Positions 34,358 to 42,114 of a stretch of DNA of 64,000 bases are shown here, piece after piece. Source of the DNA: Halapricum salinum (GTDB lineage: Archaea > Halobacteriota > Halobacteria > Halobacteriales > Haloarculaceae); the NCBI RefSeq assembly GCF_004799665.1, contig NZ_CP031310.1:1604887-1668886 (forward strand). Reading direction: 5' to 3'. Under the pieces are notes generated by a model that saw only the letters and a list, made by a program, of their open reading frames with translations, was not told the origin of the DNA and ran no database searches. Numbering within the stretch: the stretch's first letter is position 1; every line of letters starts with the position of its first letter. The translations under genes and the position numbers were made by a program.

Positions 34358-35407
34358 ATGGACGTGCCGCGGCACCTGAGCCAGCACGAGCAGGCCACAC
34401 GCCTGCCACTGGTGACCGACGAGGGGACGGTCACGCTGGTCGAACCGATGGACGAGAGCCGTAACGACGCGGTGCTTTCGGCGATCCGCGAGCGTCTCGA
34501 TCGCGCGGTTGGAACTCCGAGACTGCTCGACGACGTCGAAAACGGGGCCGACTACCGCTGGGGGAAGCTCTACAGCGAGTTGCGCGAAGCGGGTGTCTCC
34601 CGCCGACGGATCGCCGAGATCGAGACGCTGGCCGAGCGCTTCGAACGGCCCTACCCCTCGCTGTTGCGCATGCGCGTCGACGTCGACTCCCGCCTCGATT
34701 TCGCGCCCGGGCAGTACGTCACGCTGCGGGCCCACGACACGCCGCGGGCGTACTCGCTGGCCAATTCACCCAGCGAAGACGAACTGGAATTTTGCATTCG
34801 CCGGGTGCCCAGCGGCCGACTGACGAGTGATCTGTTCGTCCACAGCGAGGTCGGCGACCGCGTCGTCGTCCGCGGCCCGAACGGCGAGATGGTACTCGAC
34901 GAACCTTCCGGCGAGGACATGGTGTTCATGGCCACCGGGACCGGTGTCGCCCCATTTAAAAGTATGATCGACTACGTCTTCGAGCAGGGCTGGGACACAC
35001 ATGCGGGCGAGCCGCGCGATATCTGGCTATTCTTGGGGTGTGGCTGGGAGGACGACCTCCCTCACCGCGAGCAGTTTCGGGCCTACGACCGCGAACACGA
35101 ACACTTCCACTTCGTCCCGACGCTCACCCGCGAACCCCTGCTCACCGACTGGGACGGCGAGACCGACTACGTTCAGCAAGTTCTGCTGGCGTATCTCGAC
35201 GACGACGCGCTGGCGGCGGCCGACCTGCCGCCGGGGCTGGCCGCCTACCGCGACCTCCAGCCAGCACGTGACATCGACGCCCGGATCGATCCCGGGAACG
35301 TCGAACTGTACGCCTGCGGGATCACCGCGATGGTCGGGGTGCTGGTCGACGCGGCTCGCGCGGTTGGGATTCCCGAGGATGCGATGCAGTACGAGGGGTT
35401 CGGGTAG
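34358..35407 (+). CDS. Ferredoxin-NADP reductase-like flavoprotein
   Basis: This 349-aa protein has an N-terminal extension of about 100 residues, then the FNR fold. LDFAPGQYVTLRAHDTPRAY with SLAN gives the FAD RxYS motif, GDRVVVRGPNGEM follows, and MATGTGVAPFKSMIDYVFEQ is the pyridine-nucleotide glycine motif. LYACGITAMVGVLVDAARAV is the C-terminal signature. It likely transfers electrons between NAD(P)H and ferredoxin or another carrier. The N-terminal extension is not recognised. A hairpin pair with terminator-like character follows directly after the stop. Confidence 0.85.
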   Translation: MDVPRHLSQHEQATRLPLVTDEGTVTLVEPMDESRNDAVLSAIRERLDRAVGTPRLLDDVENGADYRWGKLYSELREAGVSRRRIAEIETLAERFERPYPSLLRMRVDVDSRLDFAPGQYVTLRAHDTPRAYSLANSPSEDELEFCIRRVPSGRLTSDLFVHSEVGDRVVVRGPNGEMVLDEPSGEDMVFMATGTGVAPFKSMIDYVFEQGWDTHAGEPRDIWLFLGCGWEDDLPHREQFRAYDREHEHFHFVPTLTREPLLTDWDGETDYVQQVLLAYLDDDALAAADLPPGLAAYRDLQPARDIDARIDPGNVELYACGITAMVGVLVDAARAVGIPEDAMQYEGFG

Positions 35408-35408
35408 C

Positions 35409-35435
35409 GAGACGCCGAGGGGAGCGAGGCGTCTC
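35409..35435. terminator. Hairpin after the flavin reductase gene
   Basis: GAGACGCC and GGCGTCTC enclose GAGGGGAGCGA right after the stop codon. The same 8-bp stem appears after the aminopeptidase gene at 47611-47639. No T-run follows, so it may be an mRNA 3'-end stabiliser rather than a terminator. Confidence 0.5.
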
Positions 35436-35473
35436 GAACACCGAGACGGGAGGAACGACCCGCGGAAGAGTAG

Positions 35474-35498
35474 CGAGGACGACCGTAGGGAGTCCTCG
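35474..35498. repeat. Second hairpin with 11-base loop
   Basis: CGAGGAC and GTCCTCG enclose GACCGTAGGGA. The loop fits the window-wide hairpin family, while the stem is unrelated to its neighbour at 35409. Confidence 0.55.
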
Positions 35499-35553
35499 TA
35501 CCGCAACGCCACCGCCGGGACGGCTCGTTCCCAGCGCGTCGGAAACAGTGACC

Positions 35554-35588
35554 CTTATTTATGTAACTCTGTGGTACTAGGAAGTACC
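35554..35588 (+). promoter_or_regulatory. Promoter with palindromic operator for the 56-aa zinc ribbon
   Basis: CTTATTTATG (35554-35563) is a TATA box placing the start site near 35586, just before ATG 35590. GGTACT-AGGA-AGTACC (35573-35588) is a perfect inverted repeat over the predicted start site, well placed for a repressor. Confidence 0.55.
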
Positions 35589-35589
35589 A

Positions 35590-35760
35590 ATGAGTGGCAG
35601 TGACACAAAAACGGCGTTCACGTTCGTCTGCCCGGAGTGTGCGGAATCACTCGAAGTGAACGCTTCGATGCGGGACGTGCTCGTCGAGAAGGGGTGTGTC
35701 GTCTGTTCGGCGGCGGTGACTGCCGACGCGTTCTCCCAAGCGCCAGCGCCGTCGAGCTAG
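35590..35760 (+). CDS. 56-aa haloarchaeal zinc-ribbon protein (DUF7560-like)
   Basis: ATG 35590 to TAG 35760 encodes a small zinc-ribbon: FTFVCPECAESLEVNASMRD supplies the first CxxC, and LVEKGCVVCSAAVTADAF the second. The layout matches, from memory, a family of tiny haloarchaeal zinc-ribbon proteins (DUF7560). A good TATA box and a palindrome over the start site support expression and regulation. Function is unknown; possible roles are a protein- or nucleic-acid-binding regulator. Confidence 0.8.
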   Translation: MSGSDTKTAFTFVCPECAESLEVNASMRDVLVEKGCVVCSAAVTADAFSQAPAPSS

Positions 35761-35856
35761 TCCCAGTCGAGCACCGAAACGCGCGCGAAGTCGGTCTCGC
35801 GGGGGCGCTTGAAGGACAGGTATTAATGGGCCGCACATGTTCATACGGGCAGATAG

Positions 35857-36318
35857 ATGGGTTTGGATCAGCAGACAGAACTCTCTCGCGACGAGATCGA
35901 CGCCCTGCTCGGCCGCCACGAGACCGGCGTCCTCTCGCTCGCCCGTGGGGACGAGCCCTACGCCGTCCCGATCTCCTACGGCTACGACGCTGACGACCGG
36001 CAGTTGTATCTGCGACTCGTTTCGACGCCCGAGAGCGAGAAACGCCAGTTCGTCCGCTCGGACGCACCGGCACGCCTCGTCGTCTACGAGGAGGGCGACG
36101 GGATCTACGAGAGCGTCGTCGCTATCGGGACGCTCGAAGAGATTCCACGAGAGGAACTGACCGTCGAGCACGTCGAACAGTACGGCGACGCCAAACGCCC
36201 GCTGTTCGAGATCTGGGGCCAGGCCAAATCGGATCTCGACGTCGAGCTCTATCGCCTCGACCCCGAGACCCTGAGCGGTCACCGTATCTTTCTCGATCGT
36301 GACTCCGTCTCACAGTAA
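35857..36318 (+). CDS. Pyridoxamine 5'-phosphate oxidase family flavin-binding protein
   Basis: This 153-aa split-barrel protein of the PPOX class begins LSRDEIDALLGRHETGVLSL, typical of the haloarchaeal nitroimidazole-resistance-like subgroup. GDEPYAVPISYGYDADDRQL provides the FMN or F420 phosphate-binding strands, and SEKRQFVRSDAPARLVVYEE continues the barrel. It probably reduces or shields small molecules using a flavin-type cofactor; the substrate is not predictable. It stands alone on the plus strand, with a TATTAAT promoter-like element about 35 bases upstream. Confidence 0.85.
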   Translation: MGLDQQTELSRDEIDALLGRHETGVLSLARGDEPYAVPISYGYDADDRQLYLRLVSTPESEKRQFVRSDAPARLVVYEEGDGIYESVVAIGTLEEIPREELTVEHVEQYGDAKRPLFEIWGQAKSDLDVELYRLDPETLSGHRIFLDRDSVSQ

Positions 36319-36366
36319 TCGTCAGCGGTCACACTCAAGTACGCTCGCGGCCAAGTCGCCGACAGC

Positions 36367-37008
36367 ATGGCGTCCGGGATCCGTGCCACGGTCGCGTTTC
36401 CGGCCTCGGTCTGTCCGATCGCCGCGTGCGTCCAGGCGGCCGGAACGGCCGTCACGAACGTCGTGACCAGCGTCGCCGGCGAGGCAGGGTGCGTGACGGA
36501 GTTCGCGACGGCACAGCCACTCGACGTTGACGACAGCGATGTCGTCTCGGTGTTCTCCCGGGGCTCGACCCACTGGTATCGCTGCCGCCACGGCCACGGC
36601 GAGTCGTGTCCGTGCGCACGGCTGGGCCACTTCGAATGCGCCGTCGCCCGCTACGCCGTCCGCGAGGAGACGCTGACGCTCGTCTTCTACGCCAGCGACT
36701 ACGAACAGCTCCAGACCGTCGTCGGCGACCTCCGCGAACACTTCCCCGATATCGACATCAAGCGCCTCGTCCGCTCGCCGACCGACACCGAAGAGACAGA
36801 CAGCGTCTACGTCGACCGCGGCAGACTCACCGATCGTCAGCTCGAAACTCTCGAACGAGCCTACGAGATGGGGTACTTCGAGCGACCGCGACGGGCCAAC
36901 GCGACCGAGATCGCCGCCGCCCTGGAGATCGACCGGTCGACGTTCAGCCAGCACCTGGCGGCCGCGGAGACGAAACTCATCGAAGACGTCCTCGAACGCG
37001 GTCCCTAG
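36367..37008 (+). CDS. Bat-like HTH regulator with Cys/His-rich segment
   Basis: The C-terminus of this 213-aa protein (about residues 150-210) is the bacterio-opsin-activator HTH_10 domain: LTDRQLETLERAYEMGYF, then AAALEIDRSTFSQHLAAAET. The N-terminal part is a putative sensor. CRHGHGESCPCARLGHFEC at residues 73-91 groups four Cys and three His, a likely metal- or redox-responsive site not usual in Bat-type regulators. It is cytoplasmic with no membrane segment. The target is unknown; neighbours are a PPOX protein and another HTH gene on the same strand. Confidence 0.82.
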   Translation: MASGIRATVAFPASVCPIAACVQAAGTAVTNVVTSVAGEAGCVTEFATAQPLDVDDSDVVSVFSRGSTHWYRCRHGHGESCPCARLGHFECAVARYAVREETLTLVFYASDYEQLQTVVGDLREHFPDIDIKRLVRSPTDTEETDSVYVDRGRLTDRQLETLERAYEMGYFERPRRANATEIAAALEIDRSTFSQHLAAAETKLIEDVLERGP

Positions 37009-37026
37009 TCCCTCGTTCGAGGGCGG

Positions 37027-37055
37027 TATTTAAACCTACCCGCGTATCCGGGTAG
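37027..37055 (+). promoter_or_regulatory. TATA box with adjacent inverted-repeat operator
   Basis: TATTTAAA (37027-37034) is followed by CTACCCG-CGTATC-CGGGTAG (37036-37042 and 37049-37055). The palindrome lies between the TATA box and the expected start site, where a bound regulator would block transcription. The winged-helix gene at 37094 may be self-regulated through it. Confidence 0.6.
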
Positions 37056-37093
37056 TGGGCAGATTGGCCATCCGGGTGTAGGAACGGGTACTG

Positions 37094-37489
37094 ATGCCCT
37101 ACGCCCCCCAGTCGCTGACGGCGAGTCGTGATTCGACGACCATCGAGGCCGAGCAATCGATCCAGGACGTCCTCGACGCGCTGGACGACCCGGACTGCCG
37201 CGCGATTCTCGACGCGACCGGCGACGAGGCGCTGACTGCCGGCGAACTCTCCGAGCAGTGCGAGCTCGCACTCTCGACGGCCTACCGGAAGGTCGACGAC
37301 CTCACTGACGCCGGCCTCCTCGAAGAACGGACGCGCATTTCGCGGTCGGGATCGCACACCAGCGAGTACGCCCGCCTTGTCGAGGACGTCCACCTCACGC
37401 TGGACGACTGTGGACTGTCGCTCTCGCTGTCGAAACGGCGGTCCCAGACGCCCGCGCCGCGCGGGATGATGCCCGCGAATTCCGATTGA
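37094..37489 (+). CDS. ArsR-like winged-helix transcriptional regulator
   Basis: The core of this 131-aa protein is a winged helix: SIQDVLDALDDPDCRAILDA, LTAGELSEQCELALSTAYRK and VDDLTDAGLLEERTRISRSG form helix 1, the HTH and the wing. This is the haloarchaeal ArsR-like family. The tail KRRSQTPAPRGMMPANSD is disordered. A TATA box with a palindrome directly upstream suggests autoregulation. The target genes are not evident; a NRDE-family gene follows after 73 bases. Confidence 0.85.
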   Translation: MPYAPQSLTASRDSTTIEAEQSIQDVLDALDDPDCRAILDATGDEALTAGELSEQCELALSTAYRKVDDLTDAGLLEERTRISRSGSHTSEYARLVEDVHLTLDDCGLSLSLSKRRSQTPAPRGMMPANSD

Positions 37490-37562
37490 GGCTCTCGACA
37501 CCAGTTTCAACCCCCCGTCCGTCGCCGCGAGTTTTAGGGTCAAGCCACCCCTATGGAGAGAC

Positions 37563-38312
37563 GTGTGTACGCTCGTCTTCGCCTGGCAGGTCTTCGCCGA
37601 CGCGTCGCTGGTCGCCGCGGCCAACCGTGACGAGGCGTTCGACCGACCGTCGAGACCGCCCGAGACGTTCGGCGACGGGCCGCGGATCCTCGCTCCTCGC
37701 GACGAGGACGCGGGTGGGACGTGGATCGGCGTCAACGACCAGGGAGTGTTCGTCGCGATCACGAACCGCTGGACCGGCCAGCAGCGCGTCGGTGATCGCT
37801 CTCGCGGCCTGCTGGTCAGAGAGTGTCTCGAACAGGGCAGTGCAGAAGAGGCGGTCAGATACGTCGAGCGCGATCTCGACGAGCGCGTCTACGAGGGGTT
37901 CAACCTCGCCGTCGCGGACGCGAACTCGGCGCTCTTTCTGGAGTACGACGAACGGGTCCAGATCCGCAATTTCGATCCCGGTGTCCACGTCGTCGGCAAC
38001 ACTGGTGCGGACGGCCACTACGAGATCCCCGAGGAACCGCCGCGACTCCGAGACGCCGCAGAGCGGCAGGCCGAGAACGTCGACCGCCTGCAGACGGTGC
38101 TTCAGCCCGAACCCGGCGAAGACGCGGCGGCCTGGCTCGACCGCGCGGCGGGAACCATCCGCGACCACGAATTCGGCGTCTGTATCCACGGCGACGGCTT
38201 CGGGACGCGCTCGTCCTCGCTCGTTTCGATCAGTGCGGACGGGATCGAGTATCGCTACGCCGACGGGCCGCCGTGTGAGACCGACTACAGTCGTGTCGAG
38301 AGCGATCTGTGA
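37563..38312 (+). CDS. NRDE/TANGO2 family protein
   Basis: GTG 37563 gives 249 aa starting MCTLVFAWQVFADASLVAAA; the Cys at position 2 and the following NRDE motif (ANRDEAFDRPSRPPETFGDG) define the family. GGTWIGVNDQGVFVAITNRW and FNLAVADANSALFLEY are also typical. The fold belongs to N-terminal nucleophile hydrolases, with Cys2 as candidate nucleophile after Met removal. TANGO2 proteins in eukaryotes are linked to acyl or haem handling, but the archaeal activity is unknown. Confidence 0.88.
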   Translation: MCTLVFAWQVFADASLVAAANRDEAFDRPSRPPETFGDGPRILAPRDEDAGGTWIGVNDQGVFVAITNRWTGQQRVGDRSRGLLVRECLEQGSAEEAVRYVERDLDERVYEGFNLAVADANSALFLEYDERVQIRNFDPGVHVVGNTGADGHYEIPEEPPRLRDAAERQAENVDRLQTVLQPEPGEDAAAWLDRAAGTIRDHEFGVCIHGDGFGTRSSSLVSISADGIEYRYADGPPCETDYSRVESDL

Positions 38313-38381
38313 CGGTCGACCGGGACGCCGCCGACCCGGTCGAAAGTCAGGTTTAAGCGAGTTCGGACGCCATGCATTGAT

Positions 38382-38732
38382 ATGAGTACGTCAGTCACCG
38401 AGGAGGATCTCTCGGAGGAGGAGCTTGCGGGGTTGGAACTCGTCCGGGAGACAGGGGGGATCCACCAGAGCGATTTCTGGAAGGAGCTGGACGTCAGTTC
38501 CCGCAAGGGGAGTCGGATCGTCGAGTCGCTCGTCGAGAAGGAGATGATCGACCGCGAAGAGACCGTCTACAACGGTCACAACACCTACCATCTCTCGCCG
38601 ACCGCACGGGACCTCGAATTCTCGCTGCTGATGGCCGGCGACATGCTCTCGCCGTTTATCGGTGACGAGGAGATCAACCCACAGAGCGACGCGTTCACCC
38701 AGTGGGTAATGAACCTCGCCTACCAGGAGTAA
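38382..38732 (+). CDS. MarR/RosR-like winged-helix regulator
   Basis: In this 116-aa protein, LSEEELAGLELVRETGGIHQ, SDFWKELDVSSRKGSRIVES and LVEKEMIDREETVYNGHNTY form a winged helix with the wing tyrosines typical of haloarchaeal MarR/PadR-like regulators related to RosR and OxsR. No Cys is present, so a thiol-based redox mechanism as described for OxsR is not available here. GTTTAAG about 20 bases upstream may be a TATA box. It precedes the crcB pair after 66 bases, but no operator is seen. Confidence 0.75.
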   Translation: MSTSVTEEDLSEEELAGLELVRETGGIHQSDFWKELDVSSRKGSRIVESLVEKEMIDREETVYNGHNTYHLSPTARDLEFSLLMAGDMLSPFIGDEEINPQSDAFTQWVMNLAYQE

Positions 38733-38798
38733 CGCGCTCGAACCCCAGATTCTACCGCAGTTCGAAACCGTCGAATAGCCCCTCGACCAATCGCAGGC

Positions 38799-39188
38799 AT
38801 GACGACCAGCCGGTCGCACGCCCTCTCCCGTGCCGAACCACTCCTGCTGATCGCCGTGGGCGGGTTCGTCGGCGCAGCTCTGCGATACGCCGTCTCGAAT
38901 GCGCTCCCTGGTGGCTTTCCCTGGGGGACGCTGGCGGTGAACGTCCTCGGGAGTTTCGCGCTCGCGATCGTCCTCTACGAGGCCCATCTCGCCGATCTGC
39001 TGAGCGCCGAGACGCGACTCATCCTCGGAACTGGCCTGCTGTCCTCGTTCACGACTTACAGCACCTTCGCCGTCGAGACCGCCGCGCTCGACCCCACGCT
39101 GGCGGTCGCGAACGTCCTCGCGAACTACGTCCTCGCCTTTCTGGCCGTGATCGCCGGCCGGGCCGTCACGAGGGGGGCGCTCGCATGA
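38799..39188 (+). CDS. crcB: Fluoride channel CrcB subunit 1
   Basis: This 129-aa membrane protein with four helices is of the Fluc/CrcB family: AVGGFVGAALRYAVSNAL, WGTLAVNVLGSFALAIVLYE (the pore Asn) and SSFTTYSTFAVETAAL (the TTYSTF Phe-box segment). Fluc channels export fluoride as dual-topology dimers; two adjacent genes, as here, imply a heterodimer of opposite orientations. It overlaps the second crcB by 4 bases. No fluoride riboswitch is visible in the 66-base leader region. Confidence 0.92.
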   Translation: MTTSRSHALSRAEPLLLIAVGGFVGAALRYAVSNALPGGFPWGTLAVNVLGSFALAIVLYEAHLADLLSAETRLILGTGLLSSFTTYSTFAVETAALDPTLAVANVLANYVLAFLAVIAGRAVTRGALA

Positions 39189-39544
39189 CCGGTCCCGCGA
39201 TTCTGGTCGGCCTCGGCGGTGTGTTCGGGGCGCTGGCCCGCCATCTCGTCGGCTCGCGGATCGAGACCGAGAACGGAGATACCTTCGCTGTCAACGTGCT
39301 CGGGAGTTTCGCACTCGGCGTGCTCACGACCGCACAGCTGTCGCCGTCGCTCGGATTCGTCTTCGCGACCGGCTTCTGCGGGGCGTTCACGACGTTTTCG
39401 TCCTTCGCGTTCGAGACCGTACGACTCTACGAGCGCGGGAAGCGACGCCGTGCGCTCGGCAACGCCGGGCTGACGCTCGTGGCCGCGCTCGTTGGTGTGA
39501 CACTCGGGGCCGCGATTGGTTCTCTCGTGGCGAACGTGGCGTAG
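39185..39544 (+). CDS. crcB: Fluoride channel CrcB subunit 2
   Basis: ATG 39185 overlaps the first subunit's stop and gives 119 aa. GLGGVFGALARHLVGSRIET, FAVNVLGSFALGVLTTAQ and FCGAFTTFSSFAFETVRLYE repeat the CrcB motifs, including the pore Asn and Phe residues. Positive residues in the loop ERGKRRRALG suggest the opposite membrane orientation to subunit 1. The last codons and the stop lie inside the first copy of a 39-base tandem repeat. Confidence 0.92.
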   Translation: MTGPAILVGLGGVFGALARHLVGSRIETENGDTFAVNVLGSFALGVLTTAQLSPSLGFVFATGFCGAFTTFSSFAFETVRLYERGKRRRALGNAGLTLVAALVGVTLGAAIGSLVANVA

Positions 39545-39622
39545 TCAGCGACGGTCGGCTTTTTCCAGCCGAACGTGGCGTAGTCAGCGACGGTCGGCTA
39601 CCCACAGCCGAGCGTGGCATAG
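39531..39622. repeat. 39-base tandem repeat over the crcB2 stop codon
   Basis: A 30-base unit (39531-39560) is repeated exactly at 39570-39599, with a third 14-base partial copy at 39609-39622. The 9-base spacers both end in CAGC. TCGGCT-TTTTCC-AGCCGA within it forms a short hairpin with a T-rich loop, possibly a transcription end point. Confidence 0.75.
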
Positions 39623-39648
39623 AAAGGCCCGCGACGCCAAGTCCGCGT

Positions 39649-40770
39649 ATGGATCCCGAGCAGCTACGCGCAGACATCCCGGCGCTCGACTCGGCTGTGT
39701 ATCTCAACACGGGCGCGTCGAGTCCCAGTCCTCGCCGCGTCGTCGATCGCGTCACCGACTTCGCACAGTTCTTCGAGTACGAGGCTCCCGTCGGCCAGGG
39801 CGTCTACCAGGTCGCCTGGGAGATCTACGAGGAGAGTCGCGAGACCATCGCCGACTTCCTGGGCGCACAACCCCACGAGATCGCGCTCACCCAGAGCACC
39901 GCCGACGGGATGAATCTGATAGCGAGCGCACTCGATCTCGCGGACGAGGATACCGTCGTCGCCCGGACCGACCTCGAACACCCCGCGGGAATCCTTCCGT
40001 GGAATCGTCTCTCGGATCTGGACGACGTCGAGGTCCGAGTCATGGAGACGAATGCGGGGCGACTGGATCGCGAGACGGTCGAAGCCGTCGCCGCAGAGAC
40101 CGACCTGTTCGTGTTCAGCTCGCTCACCTGGACCCACGGGACGCGCATGCCGGTCGCAGAGATCAGCGAGATCGCCCACGACGCCGACGCGCGCGTGCTC
40201 GTCGACGCCGTCCAGTCTCCCGGGCAGTACCCCGTCGACCTCCACGAGTGGGGTGCGGACTTCGTCGTCGGCGCGGGCCACAAGTGGCTGCTCGGCCCCT
40301 GGGGCAGCGGCTTCCTCTACGTCGCCGAGGAGGCGATGGACGCGCTGATCCCGCGGCGGATCGGCTATCGCTCGGTCGAGGAGCCGGCCGATCCCGAGTA
40401 CGAGTTCAAGCGCGGCGCACCTCGCTTCGAGGTCGGCACGACGTCGCCGCTCCCGCACGTCGGACTCGCCGAGGCGATCGACCTCCTCGAGGAGATCGGG
40501 ATCGAGCGGATCGAGTCGCGGATCGAGCGCCTGACCGACCGGCTCAAGGACGGGCTGGACGACGAACAGCTGCTGAGTCCGCGCGAGTACGAGTCCGGGC
40601 TGGTGACGTTCCGGGTCGACGACCCAGACGCGACGGTCGAACGGCTGCGCGAGCAGGGCGTGATCGTCCGGGCGCTGCCCTATCCGCGAGCGGTCCGGGC
40701 GTCCGTCCACGCGTTCAACGACGCGTCGGACGTCGACGCACTGCTCGCGGCGCTCGACGAGACAGCCTAG
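39649..40770 (+). CDS. Class V aminotransferase / cysteine desulfurase-like
   Basis: This 373-aa PLP enzyme begins PALDSAVYLNTGASSPSPRR. LTQSTADGMNLIASAL and VARTDLEHPAGILPWNRL are substrate and cofactor regions, VLVDAVQSPGQYPVDL has the Asp contacting the pyridine nitrogen, and FVVGAGHKWLLGPWGSGFLY contains the Schiff-base Lys. It may be an isopenicillin-epimerase-like or desulfurase-like enzyme; the Cys loop of a true SufS is not evident. Its 3' end overlaps the convergent solute-binding protein gene by 4 bases. Confidence 0.85.
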   Translation: MDPEQLRADIPALDSAVYLNTGASSPSPRRVVDRVTDFAQFFEYEAPVGQGVYQVAWEIYEESRETIADFLGAQPHEIALTQSTADGMNLIASALDLADEDTVVARTDLEHPAGILPWNRLSDLDDVEVRVMETNAGRLDRETVEAVAAETDLFVFSSLTWTHGTRMPVAEISEIAHDADARVLVDAVQSPGQYPVDLHEWGADFVVGAGHKWLLGPWGSGFLYVAEEAMDALIPRRIGYRSVEEPADPEYEFKRGAPRFEVGTTSPLPHVGLAEAIDLLEEIGIERIESRIERLTDRLKDGLDDEQLLSPREYESGLVTFRVDDPDATVERLREQGVIVRALPYPRAVRASVHAFNDASDVDALLAALDETA

Positions 40771-42053
40771 AGAACGCGCGCCGTCCGCAAGGCGGTGACC
40801 AGATCCTCGACGCCGCGGTCGACGTTGCGGTGCTGGCGAAACGACGACAGCGCGGTTTCGAGTCGACGGCGAACCGGCGGCCGGACGGCGATTCCGTGGG
40901 CCATCGACGGCAGGTGCATGCTCGCCTCGCGGTAGTCTTCGGCCTGTTCAGCCAGCATCGGATGGGCGTCGACGGTGACGTCGGTTCGGGCCGGGAGCGC
41001 GCGAGCAGTTGCACAGAACGCTCGCTGGCGTGCGGGTGTCGTCGCGAACTCGACCACTTCGCGTGGCGCGGCCGTCCTGGTCGGTGCGCTCGGCACGGCG
41101 AATCCCCGGGCGACGAACGTCACCGTCCACGGAGCGGCAAAGAGGGGCGCGACCGCCCAGTCGGTACCGTAGGTCGCGTCGCGCCGGTCGATGAGATGCG
41201 TGCCCGTCCACGTGGGTTGGCGGACGAACCCGACAGTGCCGTCGACGACATCGTCGAGCAGCGCTTCCGGCGTCGCCTCGTGGGCGTCGTCGGACACCAT
41301 CGACAGCGCCGCGTCGAAATCGCGGAGCGAGCGCCTGATCGGGAGTGGATTGTCGCTGATGTCGCCGACGACGTACTGGACGTACTGGCGCTCGCGATAC
41401 AGTCGGCTGGCGAGCAGCGACTCCCAGAGTGCCAGCAGCTCGGTCGCGGTGCGGAGCGGCTGGGCGAACAGCGTCTCGACTGCGTCGTCGAGCGGCCCCG
41501 GCGAGTCAGCGAGATCGCTGACAGTCGGATAGTCCTCGAGTGCGACGCCAGCCTCCGAGAGCACCCCGGGATTGTAGTAGAGGCAGTTGACTCGGTGGAG
41601 CGCCTGTGGGATGGTCACGAACGAACGCGCGATGAAGCTCGATACCGTCACGCCGTAGGGGTAGGCGTCGCGCTCACCCTCCCAGAGTCCCGAGAGGTCC
41701 TGGAATCGAGCGCCGCGTCTTGCCAGGTTCGCCCCGATCCGATCGTAGACGACTGCGGGGCTGTCCGCAGAGTCAGCACCACCCAGCGGAACCCCGACGA
41801 GGTCGCTGCCCTCGTGTGCGCCCTCGAAGGCCGCGATCAGCTGGTCGATGGCGGCCCCGGTCAGATCGGTACTGGTGGCGTGACGCAACTCGACGGTCCC
41901 GCCGCCGACGGCTCCCTCGGGAACGGGCGCGGGCGTCACGGTATCGGTGCTCTCGCCAGTGCCGGACGTCTGGCAGCCGGCGAGGCCGGTCACGGCCGCC
42001 GCTGCAGCAAGCACCTGCCGCCGACTCTTCTGGGTGTTCGGCGCCCCGTCCAT
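40767..42053 (-). CDS. Orphan extracellular solute-binding lipoprotein
   Basis: The N-terminus of this 428-aa protein (KSRRQVLAAAAAVTGLAGCQ) combines a Tat-type RR signal with a lipobox LAGC, so the protein is lipid-anchored outside. The mature part is a family 1-type solute-binding protein: VELRHATSTDLTGAAIDQLI, RVNCLYYNPGVLSEAGVALE and VDGTVGFVRQPTWTGTHLI. It should capture a sugar or oligosaccharide for an ABC importer. No permease or ATPase gene is beside it, which is unusual. It probably heads no operon. Confidence 0.85.
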   Translation of the reverse strand: MDGAPNTQKSRRQVLAAAAAVTGLAGCQTSGTGESTDTVTPAPVPEGAVGGGTVELRHATSTDLTGAAIDQLIAAFEGAHEGSDLVGVPLGGADSADSPAVVYDRIGANLARRGARFQDLSGLWEGERDAYPYGVTVSSFIARSFVTIPQALHRVNCLYYNPGVLSEAGVALEDYPTVSDLADSPGPLDDAVETLFAQPLRTATELLALWESLLASRLYRERQYVQYVVGDISDNPLPIRRSLRDFDAALSMVSDDAHEATPEALLDDVVDGTVGFVRQPTWTGTHLIDRRDATYGTDWAVAPLFAAPWTVTFVARGFAVPSAPTRTAAPREVVEFATTPARQRAFCATARALPARTDVTVDAHPMLAEQAEDYREASMHLPSMAHGIAVRPPVRRRLETALSSFRQHRNVDRGVEDLVTALRTARVL

Positions 42054-42114
42054 ACCACCAGTAACGACTGGAACGGTATGTGCGTGCCGTCGGGGGCGAG
42101 CTGACAGGAAGAGC

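Noticed and set aside
38733-38798. Fluoride riboswitch before crcB
   Set aside because: Only 66 bases separate the genes and no crcB-motif RNA fold is visible.
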